Assembly (NCBI GenBank): GCA_918797485.1
Contig: CAKKNE010000004.1
Location: forward strand, 3,968,001-4,032,000
Length of the DNA stretch: 64,000 bases
Source: Pelagomonas calceolata
Taxonomy: Eukaryota > Sar > Pelagophyceae > Pelagomonadales > Pelagomonadaceae
Direction of reading: 5' to 3'
In this document: positions 1-9,347 of the stretch, piece by piece
Layout of the letters: every line of letters starts with the position of its first letter
Numbering within the stretch: position 1 is the stretch's first letter
Translations under genes and position numbers: made by a program
The notes under the pieces: generated by a model
What the model was told of the DNA's origin: nothing
Databases searched by the model: none
The model's input: the letters and a program-made list of their open reading frames with translations, nothing else

Positions 1-695
1 CAAACGTCGACGCATCCAACATACTGATCTCGTCGATGACCAACGTTTCACACGCGAGCCAGCGCTTCTTCGCTTTATAAGATGAGGCCACATGTCTAGC
101 CAAGTCCGCGGCACTTTCACCGGCGTGGCCGACGCCCGCGAAGGCGTGGATCGTTTGGCCGCCGATCTGCGTGGCCGCGGCGCCCGTCGAGGCCGTCACG
201 AAGACGCGGCGGCCGACGCGCTTCGCCGCCCGTATCGCCTCCTTGAGCGCGAAGGACTTGCCCGTGCCCTGCGTTTTACAAAATGAGTGTGCGGCCACGG
301 ACGCCGTTTTGGCATTCATAGCCCTCTCTTGCTCTCGCTCCGCGACTGGCCGCGACATACATCGCACGTATCTCGGGCAAAGCATGCGGCGGAGCTCTCT
401 CTCTTCGAGGATGGACGCCGGTTGGAACCGCGGACCCGGTGATGAAGCACGACGTGCCCTCCCTAGCTTTCGCGACGACGTCGAGCTGCTCGTCGCTCAG
501 TTTTGCCTTGGTCTTGCGGATGCGCGCGTCGATCCTTTGCAACTGCGACGCGCCGAGCGAGCCCATGAGGTGCGTCTCCTCGCGGTTCGCGCCGAGCGGC
601 CGCTTCTTCTCGGCGCCGCGGCGCATGAGGTCCGCGACGGAGACCTTGGCCTTCTTTTTGAGGGGCGGGCGCATCTTGTGGGTGAATTTGTCCAT
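1..695 (-). CDS. PIF1: PIF1-family DNA helicase, 5' part (runs off the window)
   Basis: ATP-dependent 5'-3' helicase of the PIF1/RRM3 family, expected to act on nuclear or organellar DNA. Exon 1 is 429-695 and exon 2 is 268 down to 1, continuing outside. Exon 1 ends in LSDEQLDVV...CFITGSA and exon 2 opens with GTGKSFALKEAI, so the intron (269-428, GT...CGCAG) splits the Walker A motif exactly before GTGKS. Exon 2 then shows motif Ia (TASTGAAATQIGGQTIHAF) and the Walker B motif LVIDEISMLD. The N-terminus is short and basic with KKKAK, so no clear organelle presequence is visible. The ATG is at 695. The family assignment is firm; the role among PIF1 paralogues cannot be told from the fragment. 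Confidence 0.9.
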
Positions 696-1099
696 CCTTT
701 TTTGTTGCGCGCCGCCGCGCGCGGTGCGTTTGTAGTGTAGTACGCGGCGCAGCGCAGCGCGCGTGGCGTTTGTGGCGCAGCGCCGGCGCGCGATGCGTAT
801 TGCAGCGCTGGTGCTCCTGGCACGGCTACAGCGTTATACGCGGCGCGTTTGAGCGCGGAAAGCCGCAATAGCCCCGCGCAGCGTATTATTTGAGTCCTAT
901 GACGCGTCTGCGTCCACCGCGGCCGTGCGCCCGGTGCAATCGGGCTCAACAGCGGAGATGGATGGTTCGGCTAGAGACTGTCCCGCTAGGCTCGTTCTTT
1001 TAAGCCGACTTGTACGCCAGTCGGGGCGCGCCGTCATCGCGCGCGGCGACCAAGACTACGATGTGGGAGACTTTAGACAGTAGGGGAGGCATGGACGAC
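696..1099. other. Intergenic, 404 bp
   Basis: Lies between the PIF1 5' end and the citrate synthase 3' end. It is rich in GCGC-type low-complexity sequence. I see no coding exon, RNA gene or copy of the 24-nt motif. Confidence 0.5.
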
Positions 1100-2716
1100 C
1101 TACTGCTTCTCGCAGAAGTCCTTGATGAAGCCCGTCGTGAGCGACTTGGGCCGCTCGAGCGGCAGCCCCAACGCGCGGTCCCAGAAGACCTGGCTGAGAG
1201 CCCCGATGGCCCGCGACACGCCGAAGAGGACCGTGTAGTACTCGTACTGCGTGAAGCCGTAGTGCCACAGGAGGACGCCGGAGTGGGAGTCGACGTTCGG
1301 GTAGGGATTCGCCGTCTTGCCGTGCTCCGTCAGCACGCCGGGCATGACCTTGTAGATCGTGTCGACGACCTTGAACAATTCGTCGTCGGGCAGGTGCTTG
1401 AAGGCGAATTCGCGCTGGCACGTGTAGCGCGGGTCCGTCTTTCTTAAAACCGCATGTCCGAAGCCGGGGATCACTTTGCCCGCATTTAGAGTTTCCCACG
1501 CGAACTCCGTGATGGTCTTTTCGTTGACCTCTCTGCCCTCGGCGTCGAACTTGGCCTTGAGGTCCTGGATCCAGCCGAGGACTTCCTGGTTGGCGAGGCC
1601 GTGTAAGGGGCCCGCCAGCGCATTTAAGCCTCCAACGTAGGCGTTGTAGGGGTCCGACAGCGTCGAACCGACTAAGTGGGTAGCATGGGCCGAGGCGTTG
1701 CCGCCCTCGTGGTCTGAGTGGATGACGAGGTACAAACGCATGAGCTCGTCGAAGCCCGGCGAGTCCATCCCCAACATTCGACAAAAATTTGCCGAGTAGT
1801 CCAGCGACGTGTCTCCTTTCAGCTGTTCACCGTTGAAGTAGGTGTTGCGGTAGACGCGCGCCGCGATCGGCGCGAGCTTCGCGATCACATCTAAGACGTC
1901 CTCGTACGTCGACTCCCAGTACTTCGTCTTGTGGACGCCATCCGAGTAGGCCTTGGCGAAGTTCGACTCGGTCTGGCACCTGCGTTGTTATGGTGTTTTT
2001 GTCGCTGGTGTGGTGGCGATGGCGTATCTTCCGCCGTCGACGCGATAGGGCTCGCATCGGTAGCGTACGCGTGAGGGCTCGCCCTCACGCCGCCGACGCG
2101 ATAGGAACGTCGCGTCGATGGCGTACGCGGACGGCGACATCGACGCGATAGGATCAAGAACGGAGACGATCATAACGAGGACGCCGCAACGATACGCCTG
2201 CAACCCGAGCGAGAACTGCGTCATCGGGTGCATCGTCTTCGGCAATGAATCGAGGAGCTGGGTGGCGTGGGCCGGCAGCGCCGACCGCTCGAAGAGCTCC
2301 GCGGTGAGGCCATCACATTGTTCCTTCGTCGGAATCTCGCCCGTGAGTAACAACCAGAGGATGGCCTCGGGCGTCGGCTCGCCGTCGCCGGCCGGGCCCT
2401 TGAAGGTCGGGAGCAATTCCTGGCACTCGGGGATCGTGTAGCCCCGGAAGCGGATGCCTTCCGCGGCGTCGAGGAGCGACGTCTCCCAGAGCATGCAGCG
2501 GACACCTCTTCCGCCACCAATACACTGGTCGACCGTGACCTCTCCCAGGACCTTCGAGCCGTGGTCCGCCTTCAATTGCTTCAGTTCCTCCTGCTTTTGC
2601 GGGATCTGGACTGTGAGGGTCTCCTTGAGCGTCGCATCGGGGGATGTTTGCGGGACCGCGCTCGCGCAGCGAAGTAATTGGGTCGGCCGCGCAGCGCGCA
2701 GCGTTCTTACTAACAT
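1100..2716 (-). CDS. CS: Citrate synthase, mitochondrial type
   Basis: Condenses acetyl-CoA and oxaloacetate to citrate, first step of the TCA cycle. Exons are 2196-2716 and 1100-1979, giving 466 residues, the usual length of the mitochondrial enzyme. The N-terminus ([19 protein letters not shown]) looks like a mitochondrial presequence. Active-site motifs are present: [12 protein letters not shown] (His), [14 protein letters not shown] (His) and [10 protein letters not shown] (Asp). The junction is phase 2: [15 protein letters not shown], which aligns with the animal ...LNSESNFARAY. The 216-nt intron (1980-2195) is rich in CTATCGCGTCG repeats (three copies) and the GTCGATGGCGT motif seen in other introns here. 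It is head to head with the small gene at 3092. Confidence 0.95.
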
Positions 2717-3091
2717 TTTTGCTTGTCTCGCGTTTCTTCTGGACTGCGAGGCTGTGGAAGGCTGGGAGCACAGACCAGGACCGCGCGGCGGGTCCCGGTG
2801 CGTGGGGTTTTCGCGCTCCAGGCGTGCCTCTACGGCTCTGCGGACTGTCTCCTCGCGCAGCGGTCCTTGAAAACTTCGACAAAACCCGTCAAGCCCTGCT
2901 TGTTGCTTGACCTTGACCAGCGGCCTCAGTTCCCGCGCACGGCACCTAACGAGTGCGTTCGAGCCGTCTTACGCCTCCGGCAGTAGCGCTGACGATCTGT
3001 GCGAAGCGACGCTCGCTCAATTGCTACCGCAGCCCCATCCGCCAGCTGAGAGCAGCAGCGCCACCCAGTTGAAACGCAGCGCTTAAGCACG
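2717..3091. promoter_or_regulatory. Divergent intergenic region, 375 bp
   Basis: Separates the start codons of citrate synthase (minus) and the small membrane protein (plus), so it must hold both promoters. No TATA-like box or 24-nt motif was recognised. Confidence 0.4.
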
Positions 3092-3521
3092 ATGGTGCGC
3101 GCAAGGACCGTCGCACTGCTGCTCTGCGCAGCAGCGATCGCCACTCTCGCGTACGCCGACGACGAGCCGTACGAGCCGCGGCCGGACGCCGACGCCGAGC
3201 CCGAGGAAGCCGCGGAGCCGGAACCCAAAATACCGGAGGGCCCGAAGTTCGACTACATGGACCCGGACACATGGTCCCCGCCGGTGTGGAATTATTCGCG
3301 TGTGGCGCACGACGTGGCGTCGATGACGTAGCGCCTCGAAGCTTTTGTCTCTACGCAGGTCCCAGCCGGCGCAGTACGTCTGGATGTTCGTGAAGCTCAT
3401 CGCGGCCTTCTCGCCGATCTGGGCGATCCTCGCCGTGCTCATGAGCGCGTGGGAGGACGAGGAGGCCGAGAAGCTGAAGCGGTCGAAGAAGGCGGACTTC
3501 ACCTTCGATAGTCCCGAATAG
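3092..3521 (+). CDS. Small secretory-pathway membrane protein, 114 aa
   Basis: I do not recognise the family. Exons are 3092-3273 and 3359-3521. The product has an N-terminal signal peptide (MVRARTVALLLCAAAIATLAYA), an acidic Glu/Pro-rich lumenal stretch (EPEEAAEPEPKIPEGP), one strong transmembrane segment (WMFVKLIAAFSPIWAILAVLM) and a short charged tail (EDEEAEKLKRSKK), so a type I topology is likely. The donor was chosen because the first eight intron bases (GTCCCCGC) nearly repeat the first eight of exon 2 (GTCCCAGC), and the next intron bases (CGGTGTGGAATTATT) resemble the introner end CTGTGTGGAAATCAA. A donor at 3319 is the alternative and would add about 15 residues. Confidence 0.7.
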
Positions 3522-3534
3522 ATAGCATAATTAT

Positions 3535-4495
3535 TTACACATCAGTCACGCCATCAATAGAGACGAACTTGCTCCCGTCGCGCGTCATGGGGAAGACGGC
3601 GTCCACCACCAATGGAGGGATGCCCCCGACGACGTGCGGGCAGACCCAGTCGGTCCAATTCTCGCCCACGGCCTTGCTGCCGACAGGCATCGCGCGCTCG
3701 TCTCTGACGATAATGCCGCACTGCTTCCGTAGAGCCGCGCGAGAAAAACGCAGGCAGACCCAGGGCGCTTCGGAGTCCTGGTAGAAGTGGTTCGCCGTCT
3801 CTATGAGTCGAGAAGGCACTCCGGTCGCGTGCGTGAAGCCCTCCTCATCAAAAGTCGGCGGGAAGTAGGCCTCTCCACTGGACTTGGCGGCCTCCCAGCG
3901 GGGCTGCTCGCACTGCGTTAGGGAACGTTGACGGCGTCGACGCGACCCCGAAGCGAAACGTCGCACCGACGGCATGGGCGTGACGCCATCGACGCGCATC
4001 GATGGCGTGGGCGTGACGCCATCGACCCCAAAACAAAGGACACGGACGCAAAACCATGTGGTACAGCACCTCGGGCGCGTCCTCGACCTTGGTATGTAAT
4101 GCCGCGAGGCGCTTGGCCACCCCGGAGCAACAACTCGCCTCCTCGCGCACGCAGCGGTCCGGGCGGAAGGCCGGGATGCAGACGGGGATGTACGACGTGC
4201 CCGCCTCGGGGAAGCGCGGCTGGAACCGCGTGCCCTTGTCGACGAGCGCCGTCTCGCCGGCCTTGAGCTCGACGGTCGACCCGTCCGGCAGGCCAAAGAC
4301 CAAGCGTCCGCTGCAGCAGTAGATCCACTCGTCGTAGCCGAGCGTCAGCCACGGCTCCTGGCCCGGCTGCGACACAAATACGCGTGCGAGGGACATGCGG
4401 TCGTCCTTGGTCGCAACATTACCAACGCACTCGTCGATGGCGAAGCTGTCGGTCTTGACGACGTTCGTGGCCTTGCCGACGACGGTGACTGTCAT
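3535..4495 (-). CDS. Cupin domain fused to DUF952 domain
   Basis: Exons are 4055-4495 and 3535-3912 (272 aa); the intron is 3913-4054. The N-terminal half is a cupin beta-barrel: SQPGQEPWLTLGYDEWIYC, then GLPDGSTVELKAGETALVDKG and RFQPRFPEAGTSYIPV. The C-terminal half matches the DUF952 pattern: VLYHM, WEAAKSSGEAYFPPTFDEEGF, HATGVPSRLIETANHFYQ, PWVCL and a final PHVVGGIPPLVVDAVFP. DUF952 is a small widespread domain of unknown function, normally a stand-alone protein of about 110 residues. The splice falls inside DUF952, between YHM and CEQPRWEAA. The reaction is unknown. The first ATG (4495) was chosen; upstream in-frame codons are non-ATG. Confidence 0.8.
3913..4054 (-). repeat. Intron with internal direct repeat
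   Basis: Intron of the cupin-DUF952 gene. It contains two close copies of a unit with GGCGTGACGCCATCGAC, and a GCATCGATGGCGTGGGC block related to the core of other introns in this window. No target-site duplication is visible, so if it began as an introner it has decayed. Confidence 0.5.
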
Positions 4496-4655
4496 TGTAG
4501 CAGTATGCGTCAGTGATAAAAACACGTGAAATGGATCGATGCACGCAGTGCAGCTTGCTAAGCCGTGCAGAAGGGATGCAAAGCTATTGCTTGCACAGCC
4601 TAGCGTTTGCGGGCTGTGTCACTGTGATGAATCAGCAGCCCGAGAGTTGAAGCCT

Positions 4656-4679
4656 GCTAGTGTGTTACAGGCCGCTAGC
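4656..4679. promoter_or_regulatory. 24-nt GCTAG...CTAGC intergenic motif, copy 1
   Basis: Begins GCTAGTGTGTTACA and ends CGCTAGC. It lies between divergent genes, 161 bp before the cupin-DUF952 ATG and 141 bp before the S1-protein ATG. Confidence 0.6.
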
Positions 4680-4819
4680 TCTGAGAGGCTGCAAGCGAGG
4701 CCATTTGCGCCATAGCGGTGCACCAGGCCGCTAGGATCGAGGCTCTGATACGCTCTCATCGCGCTGTCGACGCTGCGCGAGCACGACGGCGCGTGCTGCC
4801 GCGTTTGGTTAGTGCAACC

Positions 4820-6056
4820 ATGCACCGCAGTCTGCTGCTCGCCTGGTGCGCCGTCGCATTCGTGCCGCGACGACCGCAGCGAGCACCGCTTTTAAAATGT
4901 GCAGCGAAGCCAAAGCCGCAGCCTGAAACACGCGAGCTCGAAACGCTCAAGGTCGGCGAGCGCGTCAGCGGCCCGCTCGTCGGTAAGGTCTTCCAGGGGA
5001 AGAGAGGAGTGAAGGCTTTTCTGGACGTCGGATGCGTCGGCAACAACAAAAAGCGCATCAATGGCATGCTGCGCCTGCCGCACTACAAGCAGTGGCGCAA
5101 CGGCACGGACGCGTACAAGCGGCTCACAAAGGAGCTGCGGGACGCGCGGCGCGGGAAGAGCGTGACCGCCTACGTGGCCGCCGTGCATGCGGCGTCGCAG
5201 CAGTTGGTGTTGGAGCCCTTCGCGAAGCCGCGGCCGCCGTCGCTCAAGCTGTCGCCAAGCCGCGTGGAAAGTAGCTTCGTATGGGCAACGTCGCGTCGAT
5301 GACATGTGACGCCCACGCAGGTCGGAGCTCGAAATAGGCACGGAGCTGCGGAACTGCCGCGTCGTCGGCATGACGGCAAAATTCGCCTACGTCGACACAC
5401 CCTGCTTCCACGACGGCGCGCGGTCGACAAAACCAAAGAGGCGGCTGCGCGCGCGGCTGGTGCTGCCGCCGACGATAGCGTTGGAGACGGCGCCGGTCAA
5501 GGCCGCGTCCATCGAGCGCATTCTGCGGCTCGACGACCTCGTGACGTGCTACGTGCGACGGCCAGAACCCGCGAGCGGGCGATTGGAGGTCGGCCTCGAG
5601 CCCGCGTCCTCGGAAACGCTCGCGAGCGAAGCGAAGGCGCGGGACGGCCGCCGCCAGGCCCGCGCACGGCGCGCCGCCGTTACAAAACGTCTTGAAGTCG
5701 GCCAGCGCTTCCGAGGGTCAGTCGTGCGGCGCCTCGCGTACGGCGCGGCCGTCGACGTCGGCGCTACGGGGCCGGGTTTGGTGTTGCGGGGCGAACGAGA
5801 CCGCGACTTCGTCGGCGTGGGCGACCGCGTTTCTGTGGAGGTGGCGGCGGTCGAAGCGCGCGACGCGGGGCCGCCGCGGTTGACGTTGGAGCTCGTCGTG
5901 GAAGACGAGGAGGACGACGCGCCGGAGCCTCCAAAACCAGCGGCGCCGCGGACGGCTCGGCCCGAGCCCGAGCCCGAGCCCGAGCCCACGTCGATGTTCG
6001 ACGACCTCGACGACCTCGACGACATCGAGGCGAGCCTGGGTTTGGACGAGTATTAA
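4820..6056 (+). CDS. Plastid-targeted S1 RNA-binding domain protein
   Basis: Exons are 4820-5250 and 5321-6056 (388 aa). The N-terminus (MHRSLLLAWCAVAFVPRRP) is a hydrophobic signal peptide followed by AF-V-P, the ASAFAP-like cleavage signature of secondary red plastids, so import into the plastid is inferred. Three S1-like OB folds follow: LKVGERVSGPLVGKVFQ..., LEIGTELRNCRVVGMTAKFAYVD and LEVGQRFRGSVVRRLAYGAAVDVG. The tail is acidic (EPEPEPEPEP, DDLDDLDDIEASLG). S1 proteins of plastids act in translation or RNA maturation; which one is not decidable here. The donor at 5251 gives KLSELEIGTEL and leaves an introner-like GCGTGGAAAGTA in the 70-nt intron. A donor at 5290 would also keep frame. 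Confidence 0.8.
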
Positions 6057-6299
6057 AAAAATTAATTAAAATTCGAAAATATTCGGGTATTTTCTCGCGT
6101 TTTTTTGGTGAGAACGGCCATTGCTCGACCAGAGTCGTGTGTTTGCATGGTTTCGTATTGCATACAAGCCCGCCTTACTTCGCTGCATGCTGCTCCATAA
6201 ATAACTGACCCTGGGAGCGAGGCAGGCTCCCCTGTGCAACAGTGCACTGTGCTGCTCCTGCGCGGCACGGCTCTCAAATCCCGCGATTAACCAATAGCG

Positions 6300-7703
6300 A
6301 TGCCGAAAAGAAGAAGTAACAGCCCAAAGAAGAAGCAGCAGCCCAAGGACCGGTCGCGCAGCCGCTCGCGCGACGAGGAGAACAACGGCACCAGCAAGAA
6401 CAGCAATAATCGGCTGCTGTTCGCAGCGGTGCTCGGCGCCGTCGCCGCCGTCACGGCCTACTACTGGCGCAATGACGCAGAAGACACGCCGTGGCAGCCA
6501 CGGCCCTCGGACGCGTACGCACCGCTCAAGAAAATAAGCGGCGTGTTGATTGAGGACTTCGTGCCGCAACGAATTATAGATGAGCTACGATACCAACTCA
6601 TGGACGCCGTCAACGGGACGTGCGCTGCGCCTACCATGGTCTGTTTTGATCCAGCGCGCGTCGACGTAGCGACGGGCGAGGCGGCGTCGCTGTTGCCGCC
6701 GTGGCTCGCGAACGCGACCGCGGCCGAGGTCGTAGAACGGCCGGGCGCGTCGCACTGCGTCCAGGGTATCAAGGAGGCCGACGCCCACGCGGCGACGGCG
6801 TCCGTGAGCTTTGTGTCATCTCGAGACGAGTTCGTCGCGGCGAAGGCTGTAGAAAGAGCGGTCCAGTCCGCCGTGGGCCTGCCGGGGTCGCACGGGCTCT
6901 TCCAGCAGCTTTTGTATTATCCGGAGGGCGCGCCGGGCTACGCATCGCACCGCGATTGTAGGGATGACGCGGCGGCGGCAGCCGCCGCGGCCGGCGGCGC
7001 CGCGCCGCAGGAGCGCGCCTTCACGACTTTGCTCTACCTATCGGACAACGCGAGTGGCGACACCGATTTTCCTACGCTTCGCGTTTCCATAAAACCGCGC
7101 GCCGGGCTCTTCGTCGCGTGGCGGAGCCTGAAAAACAGCAAGTGCGACCCCGCGTCGACGCACGCCGCGGGCCCAGTTCTCGTCACAGACGCGCCGAAGC
7201 TCGTGCTACAGCGATGGTACGAGCGCACTCCCTACCTACCGGGGCCGAACGCCCACGGCGAGCCCTGGACGCGCTGTAGCCTCGGCGAGGACGGTTCTGT
7301 TGATAGTTGTCGCACGTACTGCGCCTCGCAAAGGGCGCGCGCGGCAAGCGACGCCCTGCGCTTCGGCATGGAGGCCTTCACGGCCCACAAGTCCGGTCTA
7401 GACCCCGATGCGCGCGCGGCGGCCGTCGAAGCATTATCGGACGCGCTCTCTTTGCTTCCGGGCCTCTCGCTGGCCCAGGTCCTGCTGGCCCACGCGCTCT
7501 ACGACGGCGCCGAAATTGATGAAGCGCGCATCTGCGATTTGTGTGCCCGGTTCCTCGCCGACTACCCCTCTCTCAAAGGGGTCTCCGAGGACGCGGAGGT
7601 CATGCTCGAGGAGCTACAGTGCGACGGCGGCCTCGTCGAGCGGCACCGGTCCCTCGCGCTGCACGAGATCGCCGCGGCGCGCGGGCGGCCGCGAGCGGCC
7701 TAG
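6300..7703 (+). CDS. Prolyl 4-hydroxylase-like 2-oxoglutarate/Fe(II) oxygenase, membrane-anchored
   Basis: 467 aa, no intron. A basic Ser/Arg-rich cytosolic tail is followed by one transmembrane helix at about residues 39-56 (LLFAAVLGAVAAVTAYYW), giving a type II protein of the ER/Golgi. The P4Hc fold spans about 200-310. Visible ligands are H217 and D219 in ASHRDC, H288 in ASTHAAG and the 2-oxoglutarate-binding K300 in APKLVLQRWY. LLYLSDNASGDTDFP is the conserved core strand. Cysteines after the domain (WTRCSL, DSCRTYC) suggest a lumenal disulfide-rich tail such as a ShK-like knot. The role is probably hydroxylation of prolines in secreted or wall proteins; the substrate is unknown. An Ala run (residues 223-232) interrupts the domain. 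Confidence 0.85.
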   Translation: MPKRRSNSPKKKQQPKDRSRSRSRDEENNGTSKNSNNRLLFAAVLGAVAAVTAYYWRNDAEDTPWQPRPSDAYAPLKKISGVLIEDFVPQRIIDELRYQLMDAVNGTCAAPTMVCFDPARVDVATGEAASLLPPWLANATAAEVVERPGASHCVQGIKEADAHAATASVSFVSSRDEFVAAKAVERAVQSAVGLPGSHGLFQQLLYYPEGAPGYASHRDCRDDAAAAAAAAGGAAPQERAFTTLLYLSDNASGDTDFPTLRVSIKPRAGLFVAWRSLKNSKCDPASTHAAGPVLVTDAPKLVLQRWYERTPYLPGPNAHGEPWTRCSLGEDGSVDSCRTYCASQRARAASDALRFGMEAFTAHKSGLDPDARAAAVEALSDALSLLPGLSLAQVLLAHALYDGAEIDEARICDLCARFLADYPSLKGVSEDAEVMLEELQCDGGLVERHRSLALHEIAAARGRPRAA

Positions 7704-7728
7704 TTGTTTATAAATTATGTTGTGGGAA

Positions 7729-9005
7729 TTATATCTTCGGTAGCGCGCCGGCCGCCTTGTACACATTGACGAGGGCCTTGGCCCCCATTCGTTTCTTCTT
7801 CGTCTTCTTCTTGGGCGTTTTTGCAGGTTTGCAGGTCGGATGCCTGTAGCTGACGCTCCCGTCCGATGCTTTGGTCCCGACGCGGTCGCCATCGATTTTG
7901 TTGCCACACACAAAGCAGCTCGGCGCGTAGAGCGCCACCCAGCAGGGCTGACAGAACAGATATCCATTTTCCTCTTTTTTTCGCGCGTCGCCGGCGAGCG
8001 ACGTGCCGCACCCGCTGCACAGGAAGCAGGCTTCATGATACTTGCCGAGTTTGGGAACCTCGACGACGGCGCCGCCCCGGATGATCTTGGCGCAGCCGCG
8101 GCAGGTCCCGATGTCCCACTGTGTGGCGACGTCGGTCCGCGCGACGCGCGGCGGCGGGCCGTTCGTTTGCCGGGCGGCGATTGCGTCTTCATCGTCGTCG
8201 AAGCCCACGCAGAATTCGATGCACACAACAGTGCCAAAGGTCGCGTGCGCCCCCGCCCGCACGGCCGCCGCCTTCCACCGCGGATCGAAGACGCAGAGTC
8301 TATGGCCCCTATCCCGCACCTGTGTGAAAATCAAAATTTTACGGCACGTTCGTGCTGACGCGTCTACCTGCACGCCATCGACGCGACGCCTGCTCGATGG
8401 CGTGGCGGTGCCGGTTCCTCACCGCTCGACGGAGCCAGCACGGCCGCGCCGTCGCTGTGATATGACTTTGTGAAGAATTATCGGGTGCACCCGACACACT
8501 GGTTGATTTCCACACAGTCCCACACGCCATCATCAACAATGAGGTCTTCCACCACCTGAGCGCCCGTAGTAGCGCGCCCATACCAAATACACTCGCCGAC
8601 GGCTCCCTTCCACTTCCCGTAGCGCGTGGCCCTGTCCTCGGGCCGCGAGTCGTCGCCGCCGCGGTGCGACGCGACGCCCGCTCCGCCCACGTCGACCGCG
8701 TGGTCCTCGGCCGCGAGCTTCAGCCCTACGCCGGCCTCTGCGAGCGGGCACGCGGCCTCGCACTTCTGGAGCCATTGGATGGCGTCCTTGACCGCCGAGG
8801 CGCCTTCCTTGGTCTGGCGCGGCCGCGCGTTGCCGGGCGGCTGGTAGGTCTTGCCTTTGTATAGCGATGCACGCGTCGCGAGTCTCGTCGCGACGTCACT
8901 AGGAGCCAACCGTGCGGCCGACAAGGCGTCAAGAACTTCGGCTTCGAGCGTCTCCCAAGGCTTGTCGGCCGGTACTGTCGAGGTGTTGTCCACTGCTGGC
9001 ATCAT
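7729..9005 (-). CDS. CAP/SCP domain fused to a LIM zinc-binding domain
   Basis: Exons are 8526-9005 and 7729-8319 (356 aa). The first 210 residues form an intracellular-type CAP domain: LEAEVLDALSAARLAPSDVA, the paired helices, VVEDLIVDDGV then DRGHRLCVFDPRWKAAAV, AHATFGT and CIEFCVGF. The C-terminal 130 residues hold a LIM domain: CRGCAKIIRGGAVV..., YHEACFLCSGCG, YLFCQPCW, plus another CFVCGNKI pair. The tail is Lys-rich. No signal peptide is present, so it is probably cytosolic and acts in a complex rather than outside the cell. The 206-nt intron is an intact introner element; splicing at the target-site copy restores DDGV-RDRGHR, the family consensus. It is tail to tail with the P4H gene (25 bp apart). 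Confidence 0.85.
8320..8517 (-). mobile_element. Introner element A (198 bp) forming the CAP-LIM intron
   Basis: Ends are the inverted repeats CTGTGTGAAAATCAA and TTGATTTCCACACAG. It is flanked by 8-bp copies TCCCGCAC (8312-8319) and TCCCACAC (8518-8525). On the gene strand the donor GT lies in the first target copy and the acceptor CAG is the element end, so excision removes the element plus one target copy. The interior closely resembles element B at 11774, in the opposite orientation relative to transcription. Confidence 0.9.
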
Positions 9006-9171
9006 GATTTGTTCTCCCTCAGCTCATAATGTCAGGGCTGCCCTGAGCGATGGTTCGGCTGCCTTGAGCGGTGCACAGCGTGTCAGCAGTCACGAATGAA
9101 TGCCAGGATGAAATCGGTTCCAATGTGTACGAGTGCTACGCCGCACTGCAATGGTCAAGCTCTCCGTGAGT

Positions 9172-9195
9172 GCTAGTATGTTTGATACGCTAGAC
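9172..9195. promoter_or_regulatory. 24-nt motif, diverged copy
   Basis: Reads GCTAGTATG ... GATACGCTAGAC, weaker than other copies. It sits between the divergent CAP-LIM (ATG 9005) and GGCT (ATG 9348) genes. The rest of 9006-9347 shows nothing else. Confidence 0.4.
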
Positions 9196-9347
9196 TGTCT
9201 CTTCTGCGGCTAAGGCGCAAGTCTGTACAGGCCACCCAAGCATTGGCGGCAGCGTTCGACGCAACACCTACGTCACGCCAGCAACGCGACGCCGCGCTGG
9301 CGTCCGCAGCACTACTTACGCTGGCTTTGGTGCGCAGCACACGAGCC

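Noticed and set aside
3319-3358. 40-nt intron with donor at 3319 in the small membrane-protein gene
   Set aside because: In frame, but the donor at 3274 reproduces the target-duplication pattern (7/8) and an introner-like end; kept only as an alternative.
4496-4525. Upstream extension of the cupin-DUF952 protein (MFLSLTHTAT...)
   Set aside because: Begins at GTG; the first ATG is 4495. The same reasoning removed non-ATG extensions at 9243, 25646, 28844, 34245, 36661, 45755, 46788, 51229 and 59751.
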